NCBI RefSeq assembly: GCF_946190375.1
Contig: NZ_CAMIAF010000021.1
Span: 1 to 39,966 of the forward strand
Direction: 5' to 3'
From: Streptococcus mitis
Lineage (GTDB): Bacteria; Bacillota; Bacilli; Lactobacillales; Streptococcaceae
Length of the DNA stretch: 39,966 nt
In this document: one piece after another, positions 26,668 through 35,070 of the stretch
Numbering within the stretch: position 1 is the first letter of the stretch
Layout of the letters: each line of letters begins with the position of its first letter
Made by a program: the position numbers and the translations under genes
Notes under the pieces: model-generated
Told to the model about the DNA's origin: nothing
Database searches by the model: none
The model's input: the letters and a program-made list of their open reading frames with translations, nothing else

Positions 26668-27219
26668 ATGAACATTGATTGTATTTTAAACATAGATTGG
26701 GCAATGTACATTGATTGGTTATTGCGAATTTTACAGACTTCGACTTTTATAGGTGTAATTTTAAAAATTAGTTTTCAGAATAAGGCCTATATCAATAATA
26801 TCGAAATTCAGGTAATTAAACCATTCGAGTTTGAATCTTTACATACAAATTTTCACTATATTCATGAGTTTACACATAATATAAGTAGCAAACCTTTTAA
26901 TCATTTGATTTTTTATCCCAAAGAAGTTGATATTGAAATAGTAGAATTTTATTCTTTAAACTATGATTCAAGAAACGTTTGTTTGATTGTAAATAATAAA
27001 CTGCATACAGTTAAAAATTTAAAGAATTATACATAGTTATCGATTTATATAAATTTACCAGAGAATATGCCTAGTTTAAGAATGAAATTGAAAACAAGTC
27101 AGGGTGAAATTGGCGAGTATACATTTTATAGTAATATGTATAATGGGAATGTAAATATCTCATCTTTCAAATATAAATTAACATTAAAGAGGAAACTATT
27201 AGCACTTTTTGGACTATAG
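26668..27219 (+). pseudogene. Uncharacterised gene interrupted by an in-frame TAG
   Basis: From ATG 26668 (start MNIDCILNIDWAMYIDWLL, with a G-rich ribosome-binding site) the frame runs to TAG at 27034-27036. It then stays open in the same frame for another 60 codons, to TAG at 27217-27219. The second part (INLPENMPSLRMKLKTSQGE, YTFYSNMYNGNVNISSF) has similar composition and reads as the rest of the same protein, about 183 codons in all. One hydrophobic stretch (ILQTSTFIGVILKISF) is near the N-terminus, possibly a membrane anchor. The family is not recognised. Either a nonsense mutation has shortened it to 122 residues, or the downstream part is only by chance open. Confidence 0.5.
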
Positions 27220-27326
27220 CGGGCTCTCTATGTATTTTCCTCTAACTTGAGAAAATCCTTGGAACGTGTTAAAATAAAGGATAAGGATTTTTAATAATTC
27301 ATTATATAGAATGAGTGGATTTCTTT

Positions 27327-28115
27327 ATGAAGAGGTTTGAAGTATCTACAGAAATTGGTAGTCTCTCTGTTACTTATCAAAAGCAAAAGAAAATGCTAGT
27401 TTGCTTAAGTGGCGCGGGTTTGCTACCAAGTTATGAAAATTTTTCACTTATACTTGAAAAACTTCCTCCTACAATTGGTTATTTGACTATTGATTTTCCG
27501 AACACAGGTAGGAGTCCGATTCATGACCAAGCTGGAAAAAATCTGGATAATCTTGCAGATGCGGTTTATGAAGTACTTGAAGTATTAGGGATTTCTGAAT
27601 ATATACTTTGTGTACATAGTTTGAGTGGAATTTTAGCTTGTAAATTGCTCAACAAACCAATTAAGTGTCAGGCTTTAGTAGCAATGGAACCGACAACTAA
27701 AAAAGTTATGTTTGCTGATTTTTCAGAAAATCCTTATCCAGAAATGGAAGAGCAGATGAGGCTGATTGAGGAGTGTGGTCCTGAACTTTATTTTAAGAAC
27801 TTAACTCAAGCCACATTTTGCCCTGAAACTAATAAAAAAATCTGGGAATTAATGCAAGAAAAAGGCTCAGAATTGGAAAATCAAGATCCAGGATTTCAGA
27901 TATCTGGAGAGATTACTGAGGAAGATTTTGAGAATGTATCTATAGAATCTTATATCCCTGTGTTTATTTTTTGTCAGGCTTATAGAGAAAAAGAGTACAG
28001 AGAATCAGAATATTGGACTTCCAATACTAAACTCATTTTAGGAGGGAATAACCATTATTTACAATGGTCAGAATCAGAAAAAATTGCGACTATTATTCGA
28101 GAATTGTCAGAATAA
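27327..28115 (+). CDS. Alpha/beta hydrolase
   Basis: The 262-residue product runs from ATG 27327; a GTG at 27315 is the alternative. Strands and elbow of the alpha/beta hydrolase fold are visible: KMLVCLSGAGLLPSYENF (oxyanion-loop region), GYLTIDFPNTGRS, the nucleophile elbow CVHSLSGILA with its serine, and NNHYLQWSESEKIA with the catalytic histidine. An aspartate or glutamate in the VFIFCQAY region would complete the triad. The substrate is unknown. It lies 30 bases upstream of rimM and is probably a recent addition between khpA and rimM. Confidence 0.8.
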   Translation: MKRFEVSTEIGSLSVTYQKQKKMLVCLSGAGLLPSYENFSLILEKLPPTIGYLTIDFPNTGRSPIHDQAGKNLDNLADAVYEVLEVLGISEYILCVHSLSGILACKLLNKPIKCQALVAMEPTTKKVMFADFSENPYPEMEEQMRLIEECGPELYFKNLTQATFCPETNKKIWELMQEKGSELENQDPGFQISGEITEEDFENVSIESYIPVFIFCQAYREKEYRESEYWTSNTKLILGGNNHYLQWSESEKIATIIRELSE

Positions 28116-28145
28116 GATGGAAAGAAGGAGACTATAGGAGACAAG

Positions 28146-28664
28146 ATGAACTACTTTAATGTTGGGAAAATCGTCAATACGCAGGGGTTGCAGGGTGAGA
28201 TGCGAGTCTTGTCTGTGACAGATTTTGCAGAAGAACGGTTTAAAAAAGGGGCTGAGCTGGCCTTGTTTGATGAAAAAGATCAGTTTGTTCAAACAGTGAC
28301 CATCGCTAGCCACCGTAAACAGAAGAACTTTGACATTATTAAATTCAAAGATATGTATCATATCAATGCCATTGAAAAGTACAAGGGATACAGTCTCAAG
28401 GTTGCTGAGGAAGATTTAAACGATTTAGATGATGGTGAATTCTACTATCATGAGATTATCGGTTTGGAAGTCTATGAGGGTGATAACTTGATTGGAACCA
28501 TCAAGGAAATCCTGCAACCAGGTGCCAACGATGTCTGGGTGGTTAAGCGAAAAGGTAAACGTGACTTGCTCTTGCCTTATATCCCACCAGTGATTATCAA
28601 TGTTGATATTCCGAATAACCGTGTCGATGTGGAAATCTTAGAAGGGTTAGACGATGAAGATTGA
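28146..28664 (+). CDS. rimM: Ribosome maturation factor RimM
   Basis: At 172 residues this is the factor that binds uS19 and aids maturation of the 30S head and 16S rRNA processing. The N-terminal RimM barrel begins [21 protein letters not shown] (with its neighbours), and the C-terminal PRC-barrel domain includes [30 protein letters not shown] and LLPYIPPVI. It overlaps trmD by 11 bp, so translation is coupled. No terminator separates it from the hydrolase upstream. Confidence 0.95.
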   Translation: MNYFNVGKIVNTQGLQGEMRVLSVTDFAEERFKKGAELALFDEKDQFVQTVTIASHRKQKNFDIIKFKDMYHINAIEKYKGYSLKVAEEDLNDLDDGEFYYHEIIGLEVYEGDNLIGTIKEILQPGANDVWVVKRKGKRDLLLPYIPPVIINVDIPNNRVDVEILEGLDDED

Positions 28665-29373
28665 TATTTTAACCCTTTTTCCAGAGATGTTTTCTCCACT
28701 GGAGCACTCAATCGTTGGAAAGGCTCGAGAAAAAGGGCTCTTGGATATCCAGTATCATAATTTTCGAGAAAATGCTGAAAAGGCCCGCCATGTAGACGAT
28801 GAGCCCTACGGAGGTGGTCAGGGGATGTTGCTACGAGCCCAACCCATTTTCGATGCCTTTGATGCTATTAAAAAGAAAAATCCGCGCGTCATTCTTCTCG
28901 ATCCTGCTGGGAAACAGTTTGATCAAGCTTACGCTGAGGATTTGGCCAAAGAAGAGGAACTGATCTTTATCTGTGGTCACTACGAGGGGTATGACGAGCG
29001 CATTAAGACCTTGGTGACAGATGAGATTTCCCTGGGCGACTATGTCTTGACTGGTGGAGAGTTGGCGGCTATGACCATGATTGATGCTACAGTTCGCCTG
29101 ATTCCAGAAGTGATTGGCAAGGAGTCTAGCCACCAAGATGATAGTTTTTCTTCAGGTCTTTTAGAATATCCTCAGTACACACGTCCCTATGATTACCGAG
29201 GTATGGTCGTGCCAGATGTACTGATGAGCGGACACCATGAGAAGATTCGTCAGTGGCGATTGTATGAGAGTTTGAAGAAAACTTATGAGCGCAGACCGGA
29301 TTTGCTTGAACATTATCAACTGACAGCAGAAGAAGAAAAAATGCTAGCAGAAATCAAAGAAAACAAAGAATAA
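28654..29373 (+). CDS. trmD: tRNA (guanine-37 N1) methyltransferase
   Basis: The 239-residue SPOUT-fold enzyme makes m1G37 next to the anticodon to prevent +1 frameshifting. Landmarks are [25 protein letters not shown], the SAM-binding trefoil knot [13 protein letters not shown] and [18 protein letters not shown], and the C-terminal helical domain ending [12 protein letters not shown]. It is coupled to rimM and is followed 11 bases later by the ATP-cone gene. Confidence 0.97.
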   Translation: MKIDILTLFPEMFSPLEHSIVGKAREKGLLDIQYHNFRENAEKARHVDDEPYGGGQGMLLRAQPIFDAFDAIKKKNPRVILLDPAGKQFDQAYAEDLAKEEELIFICGHYEGYDERIKTLVTDEISLGDYVLTGGELAAMTMIDATVRLIPEVIGKESSHQDDSFSSGLLEYPQYTRPYDYRGMVVPDVLMSGHHEKIRQWRLYESLKKTYERRPDLLEHYQLTAEEEKMLAEIKENKE

Positions 29374-29384
29374 AGGAGATACCT

Positions 29385-29723
29385 ATGCAAGTAATCAAAC
29401 GTGATGGTGAAATTGCTGAATTTAATCCAGATAAGATTTACCAAGCTATCTTAAAGGCAGCCCAGACTGTCTATGTATTGACAGATGATTTGCGTCAAAA
29501 TCTTGCACAAGTCACTAAGAAAGTGGTTTTGGATTTGGAAGAGGCCAAGGTGGAACGTGCTACCATTAGCATGATTCAGTCTATGGTTGAACATCGTTTA
29601 CTGGGTGCAGGTTACATTACCATTGCAGAACATTACATTTCCTATCGTCTACAACGTGACTTGGAAAGAAGTGGTTATGGAGATCATATCGCAGTTCATT
29701 TACATTTTGAACAAATTCGCTAA
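29385..29723 (+). CDS. Stand-alone ATP-cone domain protein
   Basis: Encodes 112 residues that are almost entirely an ATP-cone: MQVIKRDGEIAEFNPDKIYQ, AILKAAQ, VERATISMIQSMVEH, AGYITIAEHYISYRLQRD. In ribonucleotide reductases and NrdR this domain senses ATP and dATP, but here no catalytic or zinc-finger part is attached. AAAGGAG precedes the ATG at normal distance and it follows trmD by 11 bases, so it is expressed with rimM-trmD. It may be a nucleotide-sensing partner of another protein; the partner is unknown. Confidence 0.8.
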   Translation: MQVIKRDGEIAEFNPDKIYQAILKAAQTVYVLTDDLRQNLAQVTKKVVLDLEEAKVERATISMIQSMVEHRLLGAGYITIAEHYISYRLQRDLERSGYGDHIAVHLHFEQIR

Positions 29724-29729
29724 GAAAAA

Positions 29730-29764
29730 AGAGTGGGATGAAGCAACTACATCTCACTCTTTCT
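29730..29764. terminator. Terminator after the ATP-cone gene
   Basis: Arms AGAGTGGGATG (29730-29740) and CATCTCACTCT (29750-29760) followed by TTTCTT. It overlaps the 3' end of the convergent small gene. Confidence 0.8.
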
Positions 29765-30074
29765 TAAATCTATTTTTTTGGGCTGTTTGGACAGTTGAGG
29801 GGACAAATCGTAGGCGTTGAATATCGCTTATGCGGATAATACGGGTCACATTTTTGGCAAAATTTTTCACGATAATTTGCTGGCGTTGCTGATCGTATTT
29901 GATGATGTCACCTGTAAAACTTGTCTCAGACAAGATAAGGTGAACAGCGGTTTGTTTCTGGATAGCCTCTTCAATAGTGGCTGTAAGGGAGTTGCTTTCA
30001 GTCTGGTCAGGTTGGTCATGTCCATTTAAAAAGTCATGTATTTTATCTAGAACTTGCTGGAATTTATGTCTCAT
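29754..30074 (-). CDS. Small YolD-like protein of unknown function
   Basis: The 106-residue product has a helical start (FQQVLDKIHDFLNGHDQPD) and a C-terminal beta-barrel-like segment. In that segment TGDIIKYDQQRQQIIVKNF and RIIRISDIQRLRF have the alternating pattern of the YolD-like, Sm-type fold. Its stop lies inside the terminator of the convergent ATP-cone gene. AAGGGAGG precedes the ATG. Function is unknown; the family call is tentative. Confidence 0.6.
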   Translation of the reverse strand: MRHKFQQVLDKIHDFLNGHDQPDQTESNSLTATIEEAIQKQTAVHLILSETSFTGDIIKYDQQRQQIIVKNFAKNVTRIIRISDIQRLRFVPSTVQTAQKNRFKKE

Positions 30075-30172
30075 ATTGGCCTCCCTTCTTTTATATCAAT
30101 ATTATATAAAATTTTCCTAAAATCTACAAGATTTTACGAATAATCAAATGAAAGCTAAAAAAGGAGAAGAAA

Positions 30173-30388
30173 ATGGCAGAATTTACATTTGAAATCGAAG
30201 AGCACTTGTTGACTCTTTCTGAAAACGAAAAAGGTTGGACCAAGGAAATCAACCGTGTGAGCTTTAATGGTGCCCCTGCAAAGTTTGATATTCGTGCTTG
30301 GAGTCCAGATCATACTAAAATGGGCAAAGGGATTACTCTCTCCAATGAAGAATTTCAAACGATGGTGGATGCTTTTAAAGGAAACTAA
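30173..30388 (+). CDS. PC4/YdbC-like single-strand nucleic-acid-binding protein
   Basis: A 71-residue protein of the PC4 (p15) transcriptional co-activator fold in its short bacterial YdbC form. A four-strand sheet and one helix are apparent: FTFEIEEHLLTLSENEKGW, KEINRVSFNGAPAKFDIRAW and GKGITLSNEEFQTMVDAF. These proteins dimerise and bind single-stranded DNA. AAAAGGAGA precedes the ATG. It stands alone between promoter-bearing gaps. Confidence 0.82.
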   Translation: MAEFTFEIEEHLLTLSENEKGWTKEINRVSFNGAPAKFDIRAWSPDHTKMGKGITLSNEEFQTMVDAFKGN

Positions 30389-30441
30389 GTTTTCAAAATG
30401 AAAGAAAAGGATATTGAGTTATGACAACTCGATATCCTTTT

Positions 30442-30978
30442 TTAGTTAGTGAAGTAAGGCTGATTTTTAAGGCGTTGAAGTAGGGGACGGCTAATAAAAC
30501 TAATAGCTAGAAGTTTACCAAGGTCTGGGATAATAAAGGGAATGACCCCCACAACAAGAGCTTTTTCAAATGGCATTCCAGCTAGGAAATGCAAGCTAAG
30601 AATCCCTCCGACAAAGACAAGGGCATCACCCAAGAGGTTTGCAAGAAAAATATTGACAATCCCACTCTTGCTGTTAGTTAGGGAAGAAGTAAGTCCAGAG
30701 TATACAAGATAAAACCAAAGATAGCCTGCAGTAGGGCCCACTAAAGCCTGAAAACCAGCTCCACCTCCTGCAAAGACAGGAAGACCGATAGCACCTAGAA
30801 GAAGATAGAGTCCGACAGAAAGTACAGCCTCTCTCGGTCTAAAGACAGTAGCAATCAAGCCGATTGCAAAGTTTTGCAGAGTGAAGGGAACAGGTCCAAT
30901 TGGAAGACTGATTTGTGCCAAAACAGCAATGAGAGCAGCCCCAATAGCAGGGATAGCATAAACGTGAGCTTTTTTCAA
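30442..30978 (-). CDS. bioY: Biotin transporter substrate-binding component BioY
   Basis: The 178-residue BioY is the membrane S-component that binds biotin and works with the shared ECF energy-coupling module, whose genes are not in the window. Six hydrophobic segments are visible, beginning IPAIGAALIAVLAQISLPI. The family signatures PVPFTLQNFAIGLIA, GAIGLPVFAGGGAGFQALVGPTAGYL and FIIPDLGKLL are present. It is monocistronic, with a consensus promoter overlapped by an inverted repeat likely to be a BirA site. Confidence 0.95.
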   Translation of the reverse strand: MKKAHVYAIPAIGAALIAVLAQISLPIGPVPFTLQNFAIGLIATVFRPREAVLSVGLYLLLGAIGLPVFAGGGAGFQALVGPTAGYLWFYLVYSGLTSSLTNSKSGIVNIFLANLLGDALVFVGGILSLHFLAGMPFEKALVVGVIPFIIPDLGKLLAISFISRPLLQRLKNQPYFTN

Positions 30979-31014
30979 AATAGTTAACCTCTTTTCTTAT
31001 GTATAGTAACTATT
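30979..31014 (-). promoter_or_regulatory. Candidate BirA (biotin repressor) operator for bioY
   Basis: Arms AATAGTTAAC (30979-30988) and AGTAACTATT (31005-31014) are inverted with two mismatches across 16 bases. The GTTAAC core and spacing resemble the known BirA box (TTGTTAACC, about 15 bases, GGTTAACAA). It overlaps the -10 and the leader of bioY. Confidence 0.6.
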
Positions 31015-31039
31015 ATAGTCGCAGAGGAATGATTGTCAA
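31012..31039 (-). promoter_or_regulatory. bioY promoter
   Basis: On the reverse strand: perfect -35 TTGACA (31034-31039), 16-base spacer, perfect -10 TATAAT (31012-31017). Confidence 0.85.
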
Positions 31040-31176
31040 CCAATTTTTAAAGATAAGTTAACAAAAAACTGTAACAGCCGATTTGCTGACTGGGTAAGTT
31101 GGATAATTATTTTGTTGATTCGAAAATCGCCTTTATAGATAATCCCATTTTATCAAAAAAAATATACTATAAATAC
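31040..31176. other. Divergent promoter region between bioY and the bacteriocin cluster
   Basis: AT-rich, no gene seen. With the leader up to 31,401 it makes a 420-bp interval that is explained by the bioY promoter on the left and the bacteriocin promoter and 13-codon ORF on the right. Confidence 0.5.
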
Positions 31177-31205
31177 TTGACAAACTAAAAAACAAGTGCT
31201 ACATT
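31177..31205 (+). promoter_or_regulatory. Promoter of the lactococcin-972-type cluster
   Basis: -35 TTGACA (31177-31182), 17-base spacer, -10 TACATT (31200-31205). The palindrome ACATCTAGATGT (31223-31234) lies just downstream and could be an operator or leader hairpin. Confidence 0.75.
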
Positions 31206-31260
31206 AATAAATGTAAACGGATACATCTAGATGTGTTCAATTTTAAAAGGAGGGGTAGTT

Positions 31261-31302
31261 ATGAGATATTTTAACTACTCTAGATACCATAACGGTGATT
31301 AA
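31261..31302 (+). CDS. 13-codon ORF with a strong ribosome-binding site, possible leader peptide
   Basis: ATG at 31261 follows AAAAGGAGGGG by five bases, the strongest ribosome-binding site in this cluster. The product would be MRYFNYSRYHNGD, rich in aromatic residues, ending at TAA. It lies between the cluster promoter and the bacteriocin precursor gene, so it is probably transcribed with it. It may be a translated leader, a regulatory peptide or chance; no homologous family comes to mind. Confidence 0.45.
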   Translation: MRYFNYSRYHNGD

Positions 31303-31401
31303 AAACCTAAATATTATCAATTCATATTAAAGTAATACGGAGTTACTAAAAGAGGATTAGTACAGAGTTTTATAAAATATTTTAATTCAAGGAGAAGTAA
31401 A

Positions 31402-31740
31402 ATGAAAAAAAGAATTAATAAGAAAGCATCTGTTTTTCTAGTTGCAAGTGTTTTAAGTTTTAGCTTTGCTACTGTAGCTAGTGTTGTTAGTGCAACTACA
31501 GCACACCCTGCTCCAAGTCCCATTATTGATATATGGGAATATGGTGTAAATGATAACTCTGGTTATTCGAATTACTATGTTAAATCTCCAGATAATATTG
31601 GTTCAAAATCTTCAGTAACGAATTTTTGGGGAACAGTTAAAGCTCAGGATAAACAAGATTATGGATGGGCATATTCAAGTGCTACAAAATCTTGGAGCGA
31701 TGTTCGATTAAATGCATATTGGGATTATTATAGATTTTAA
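31402..31740 (+). CDS. Lactococcin 972-family bacteriocin precursor
   Basis: Encodes 112 residues. A Sec signal peptide (MKKRINKKASVFLVASVLSF onward, ending near VVSA) precedes a mature part of about 80 residues. The mature part keeps the lactococcin 972 pattern: WEYGV, GYSNYYV, then SSVTNFWGTVKAQD, GWAYSSATKSW and an aromatic end YWDYYRF. Lactococcin 972 binds lipid II and blocks septum formation. AAGGAGAAG precedes the ATG. The three genes that follow are those usually linked to this family. Activity and target range cannot be judged. Confidence 0.85.
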   Translation: MKKRINKKASVFLVASVLSFSFATVASVVSATTAHPAPSPIIDIWEYGVNDNSGYSNYYVKSPDNIGSKSSVTNFWGTVKAQDKQDYGWAYSSATKSWSDVRLNAYWDYYRF

Positions 31741-31755
31741 AAATAATTTATGAAA

Positions 31756-31789
31756 ACAAGAGACCCAATTATAAAATAGGGTCTCTTGT
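31756..31789 (+). terminator. Hairpin between the bacteriocin precursor and membrane-protein genes
   Basis: Perfect 11-bp arms ACAAGAGACCC (31756-31766) and GGGTCTCTTGT (31779-31789) with a 12-base loop and no T-run. Probably a processing or partial-termination element that makes precursor mRNA more abundant than the downstream genes. Confidence 0.6.
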
Positions 31790-31805
31790 AATATGGTAAT
31801 TGCTT

Positions 31806-33788
31806 ATGAAATTAAAATTATGTACCATTGGATTCTTCTTCTGTTTGATTGCTGCAATTGGTTGGGTCACTATTAGCGATACCGAAATGCCCATACCTTT
31901 ACCAATTGATGGTGCTTTTTCTATTCAAGGAAAAAGCAATCTTTCTAATAATGAAGTATACGAAATGGTTCGTGACGTATCAAAAAGGGAAAAGGTTACC
32001 ATTTACAAGCCAATCGTTCAGAGTTCGGGTCAGTTGAAGTATGTAAATTTTGATGATGTAAATAATGAACAATTAAAGTCCGCACCAATAATAGGGATGT
32101 ATTACACCCTTGGGAAAATGGATATAGATAGTTTGAAACCACTTACGATGACGGGGTTGCAAACAGTATATATGGCTTATCCTTGGTATATAGGAGGAAT
32201 CTTACAATTTACTGGAACTTTAAGAATACTGTTAATGGGTTCAATTTACTTAACTTTATTAGTTGTGTTATTTGTTGTTAGAACGAAGCAGATTAAAGAA
32301 GGAGTGATACGACGTTCTTTGGGATTGCCTGTATACGATCTAAGAAGAGATTATGGTATTTCTCTTATTTTTGAACTGATTATGATGGCTTTATTGATGA
32401 TTTCTTACAGTTCTTTTTTGGGAAATGGTTTCTTCACCTATAGTTCTAAGTTATTTTTCTCTCTGATTTTAACGAATTTTATACTATTTCAAATCATTGA
32501 TCTCATCACCTTTGTTTTATTTTGGTTGACGATTCAGGTTGAAAAGCCTATTGAAATTATTAAAAACAAGGCAAAAAATAAACTTATTTTTGTCGTATGG
32601 CTTGCCATTATTTCGATTATTATCCTTATCTCAGGAGTTTTTTTACAAGAAACAAAGAGTAGTCAATCTAGTATTAACATACAGATACAGAATTTAGTAC
32701 CATGGGACACAGTAAAAGACTGGAGAAGGATTGAGTTCCTTGGAATTGAAAGTAACTCTACTAAAAATGGAGAAGTTAATGATTCGGATGGTCAGTATCT
32801 ACAGATAGCTGCTGCCTTAAAAAACTTAGATTATTTATATATAGACCGATCTAAGGCATATGTTCCAGATTTCATGAAAACATCTCATGTTTTAGAAGAC
32901 TTTTCTAAACAATTAGAAAATGACGGAATAACGAATCCAGAAATAAATAAAGAGTTGATTTATATCAATCAAACAGGTGCTAACCTACAAAATAAAGTGA
33001 ATGGAACAAACTATCATCTTTTAGATAATAAGATAGCAACCATCTATATTCCTGAGAAATGGAAAGAAAATCAGAAATCTATTGAAAATACAGTTGTAGC
33101 AGAACAATTTATTGGAACAAACTATACAAAAGAAGAAATTGCAGTACAAATAATTCCTGATGGGAAAAAAATTTTTTATTTTAATGAAGATGCTGATGAT
33201 AATCATAAAATGAAAGAGTTTTTACCAATCGCAAGTGTAGCAGATAGTAAAGATAACATTGTTGTTGTGTTAGATACGGACAAAATGATTGAAAACAACA
33301 AGTTTTCTTTGGCTAGTAATATAACATATAAGTCTCTTTTTAGTCCTGAGGCGGTAAATAAAATAAATGAAATGGCTAGCCAGTTGAATTTTTCAATGAA
33401 TCCAGTAGATGTTTACCAAATTGTGAAATTAAAGATCCAGTCCTTAGAGCACCAAATTCTACTTTCACAAATTTTGCAGAAGATAATTTACAGTATTGTC
33501 TTTATACTCATTTATCAATATGTCCAACTTTATATTGCCCTAAAACAGAATGAATATGTGAAAAAAATTATTTTGGGTCTGTCAAAAACATATATAGCAA
33601 TTTCAAGTCTCAAGTATTTTATGATGACTATTACAATAGTTATCCTATTTACATTTCTTATGACAGGTCAAATAGAGTTGCTATATATTGGTCTCGCTTC
33701 TCTGCTCGTTTTGATGTTGTCAATAATCATGAGTTTTAGAAAATTATCTGAAAGCTATACTAAAATTTTAAAAGGAGATGAAACATGA
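31806..33788 (+). CDS. Bacteriocin-associated integral membrane protein (lactococcin 972 type)
   Basis: About 660 residues from ATG 31806; a TTG two codons earlier is possible and neither has a good ribosome-binding site. It has one N-terminal membrane helix (GFFFCLIAAIGWVTI), an extracellular part, then three more helices near 140-275 (SIYLTLLVVLFVV, LIFELIMMALLMISYSSFL, LIFVVWLAIISIIILISGVFL). A large extracellular domain follows, then three C-terminal helices. This seven-pass layout with large loops is that of the lactococcin 972-associated membrane protein family, an MacB/FtsX-like permease that works with the next gene in export or self-protection. It overlaps the ATPase gene by four bases. 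Confidence 0.85.
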   Translation: MKLKLCTIGFFFCLIAAIGWVTISDTEMPIPLPIDGAFSIQGKSNLSNNEVYEMVRDVSKREKVTIYKPIVQSSGQLKYVNFDDVNNEQLKSAPIIGMYYTLGKMDIDSLKPLTMTGLQTVYMAYPWYIGGILQFTGTLRILLMGSIYLTLLVVLFVVRTKQIKEGVIRRSLGLPVYDLRRDYGISLIFELIMMALLMISYSSFLGNGFFTYSSKLFFSLILTNFILFQIIDLITFVLFWLTIQVEKPIEIIKNKAKNKLIFVVWLAIISIIILISGVFLQETKSSQSSINIQIQNLVPWDTVKDWRRIEFLGIESNSTKNGEVNDSDGQYLQIAAALKNLDYLYIDRSKAYVPDFMKTSHVLEDFSKQLENDGITNPEINKELIYINQTGANLQNKVNGTNYHLLDNKIATIYIPEKWKENQKSIENTVVAEQFIGTNYTKEEIAVQIIPDGKKIFYFNEDADDNHKMKEFLPIASVADSKDNIVVVLDTDKMIENNKFSLASNITYKSLFSPEAVNKINEMASQLNFSMNPVDVYQIVKLKIQSLEHQILLSQILQKIIYSIVFILIYQYVQLYIALKQNEYVKKIILGLSKTYIAISSLKYFMMTITIVILFTFLMTGQIELLYIGLASLLVLMLSIIMSFRKLSESYTKILKGDET

Positions 33789-34408
33789 CAATTGACCTTT
33801 TGAACGTTTCAAAAAGTTTCGGCTCAAAAAAGATCTTTACAGACTTAAATTTAAAATTTGAATCTGGAAAAAGTTATGCATTGATTGGAGGTTCTGGCTC
33901 TGGTAAAAGCACCCTTCTTAACATTATAGGAAGATTAGAAAAAATTGACAGTGGGAATGTTTTAGTTGATAAACAAGATATTTGGAAGATAAAAGAAAGA
34001 ACTTTTTTTAAAAATACTGTTGGATATGTATTTCAGAATTATTCTTTAATAGATAACAAAACAGTATATGATAATTTGAAACTTATCACTAAAGACAAAA
34101 AAACAATAACTGATGTACTTGAAAAAGTAGGACTGTCAAATGACTATTTACATCAAAAAATATATGAATTGTCTGGAGGGCAGGCTCAACGTGTAGCTAT
34201 TGCCAGAATGTTAATGAAACCACGAAAAATTATCTTAGCAGATGAGCCTACAGGAGCTTTAGATGGTGAGATTGGAAAAGAAATTATTCGTTTATTATTG
34301 AATGAAAGAGATGAAGACAAATATGTAATTATAGCGACACATGATCCAGCTGTCTATAACGAAGTTGATGTGATCATTGATATGAAAGATATAGGGGATA
34401 ATGTATGA
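33785..34408 (+). CDS. ABC transporter ATPase of the lactococcin-972-type cluster
   Basis: Encodes 207 residues, a single ABC ATPase domain. Walker A GGSGSGKST, Q-loop VFQNYSLID, signature LSGGQAQRVAIARML, Walker B IILADEPTGALDG and H-loop IATHDP are all present. It is somewhat short, as usual for the ATPases linked to lactococcin 972 loci. The start overlaps the membrane-protein stop as ATGA with AAAGGAGATG before it, so the two subunits are coupled. It likely powers the membrane protein in immunity or export. Confidence 0.9.
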   Translation: MTIDLLNVSKSFGSKKIFTDLNLKFESGKSYALIGGSGSGKSTLLNIIGRLEKIDSGNVLVDKQDIWKIKERTFFKNTVGYVFQNYSLIDNKTVYDNLKLITKDKKTITDVLEKVGLSNDYLHQKIYELSGGQAQRVAIARMLMKPRKIILADEPTGALDGEIGKEIIRLLLNERDEDKYVIIATHDPAVYNEVDVIIDMKDIGDNV

Positions 34409-34905
34409 AAAAGATAATTTATATTGCTTTGATCTTTGTAGCTGGGCTACTTGCTATTTTCTTCTTTGGAAAACAAATGATTACAAAAGAAAATACCAAT
34501 AAACCAACACTGGAGTTAATAGTCTATACGCTTTCTTCTAGTGATACAGAAAAATGGAATAAAGTGAGACAAGTAGAAACGGAAGAAGCTATATACTTCA
34601 TAACTGTGAAAGAATTAGCATCTTCAGAAGAAGTATTTTCAAACATCATTGCAAATGGAGCTGCTGCGGGGGTCGGAGTTCGTGAAGAAGAAGTGAAGAA
34701 ATTCAATAATGGTTTAGGAGACACTATAGAGGACTCTAAGCATAATAAACTCATTGGAATAGAATTTTTTACTTTTTCTAATGCTGACGAGGGATTTGTA
34801 GTAGCAAATTTTGACTACGGTAACGAAGAGTTGAATTCTAAGAAAAAAGAGATAAAAGACTTATATAAAAAAATATATGAATCTTTTAAAGAAAAGAATA
34901 GATGA
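34405..34905 (+). CDS. Small membrane-anchored protein of the bacteriocin cluster
   Basis: The 166-residue product has an uncleaved-looking N-terminal helix (IIYIALIFVAGLLAIFFFG) followed by a soluble, charged domain of about 135 residues with mixed strands and helices (LELIVYTLSSSDTEKWNKV, NADEGFVVANFDYGNEE). No lipobox cysteine is present. The ATGA overlap with the ATPase gene places it in the same operon. Its topology suggests an outward-facing domain and perhaps immunity, but the family is not recognised. Confidence 0.7.
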   Translation: MKKIIYIALIFVAGLLAIFFFGKQMITKENTNKPTLELIVYTLSSSDTEKWNKVRQVETEEAIYFITVKELASSEEVFSNIIANGAAAGVGVREEEVKKFNNGLGDTIEDSKHNKLIGIEFFTFSNADEGFVVANFDYGNEELNSKKKEIKDLYKKIYESFKEKNR

Positions 34906-34996
34906 TTGTGTTATAATCCTTATATTTTGCTATGGTTTGTTAATTGATTTTTTCATATCTCATTTCAACATACTATAAAATAAGACATAAGAAAAC

Positions 34997-35031
34997 GAGT
35001 ATCTCCAACTACGGAAATACTCGCTTTTTGA
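34997..35031 (+). terminator. Terminator of the bacteriocin cluster
   Basis: Stem CGAGTAT-c-TCC with GGA-a-ATACTCG and a T-run (CTTTTT) on the plus strand. It is 90 bases past the last gene and close to the convergent gor stop. Confidence 0.75.
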
Positions 35032-35070
35032 TATTTAGAAGTGTTTTTTGCTCTGCTTCTTTTATTTCGA

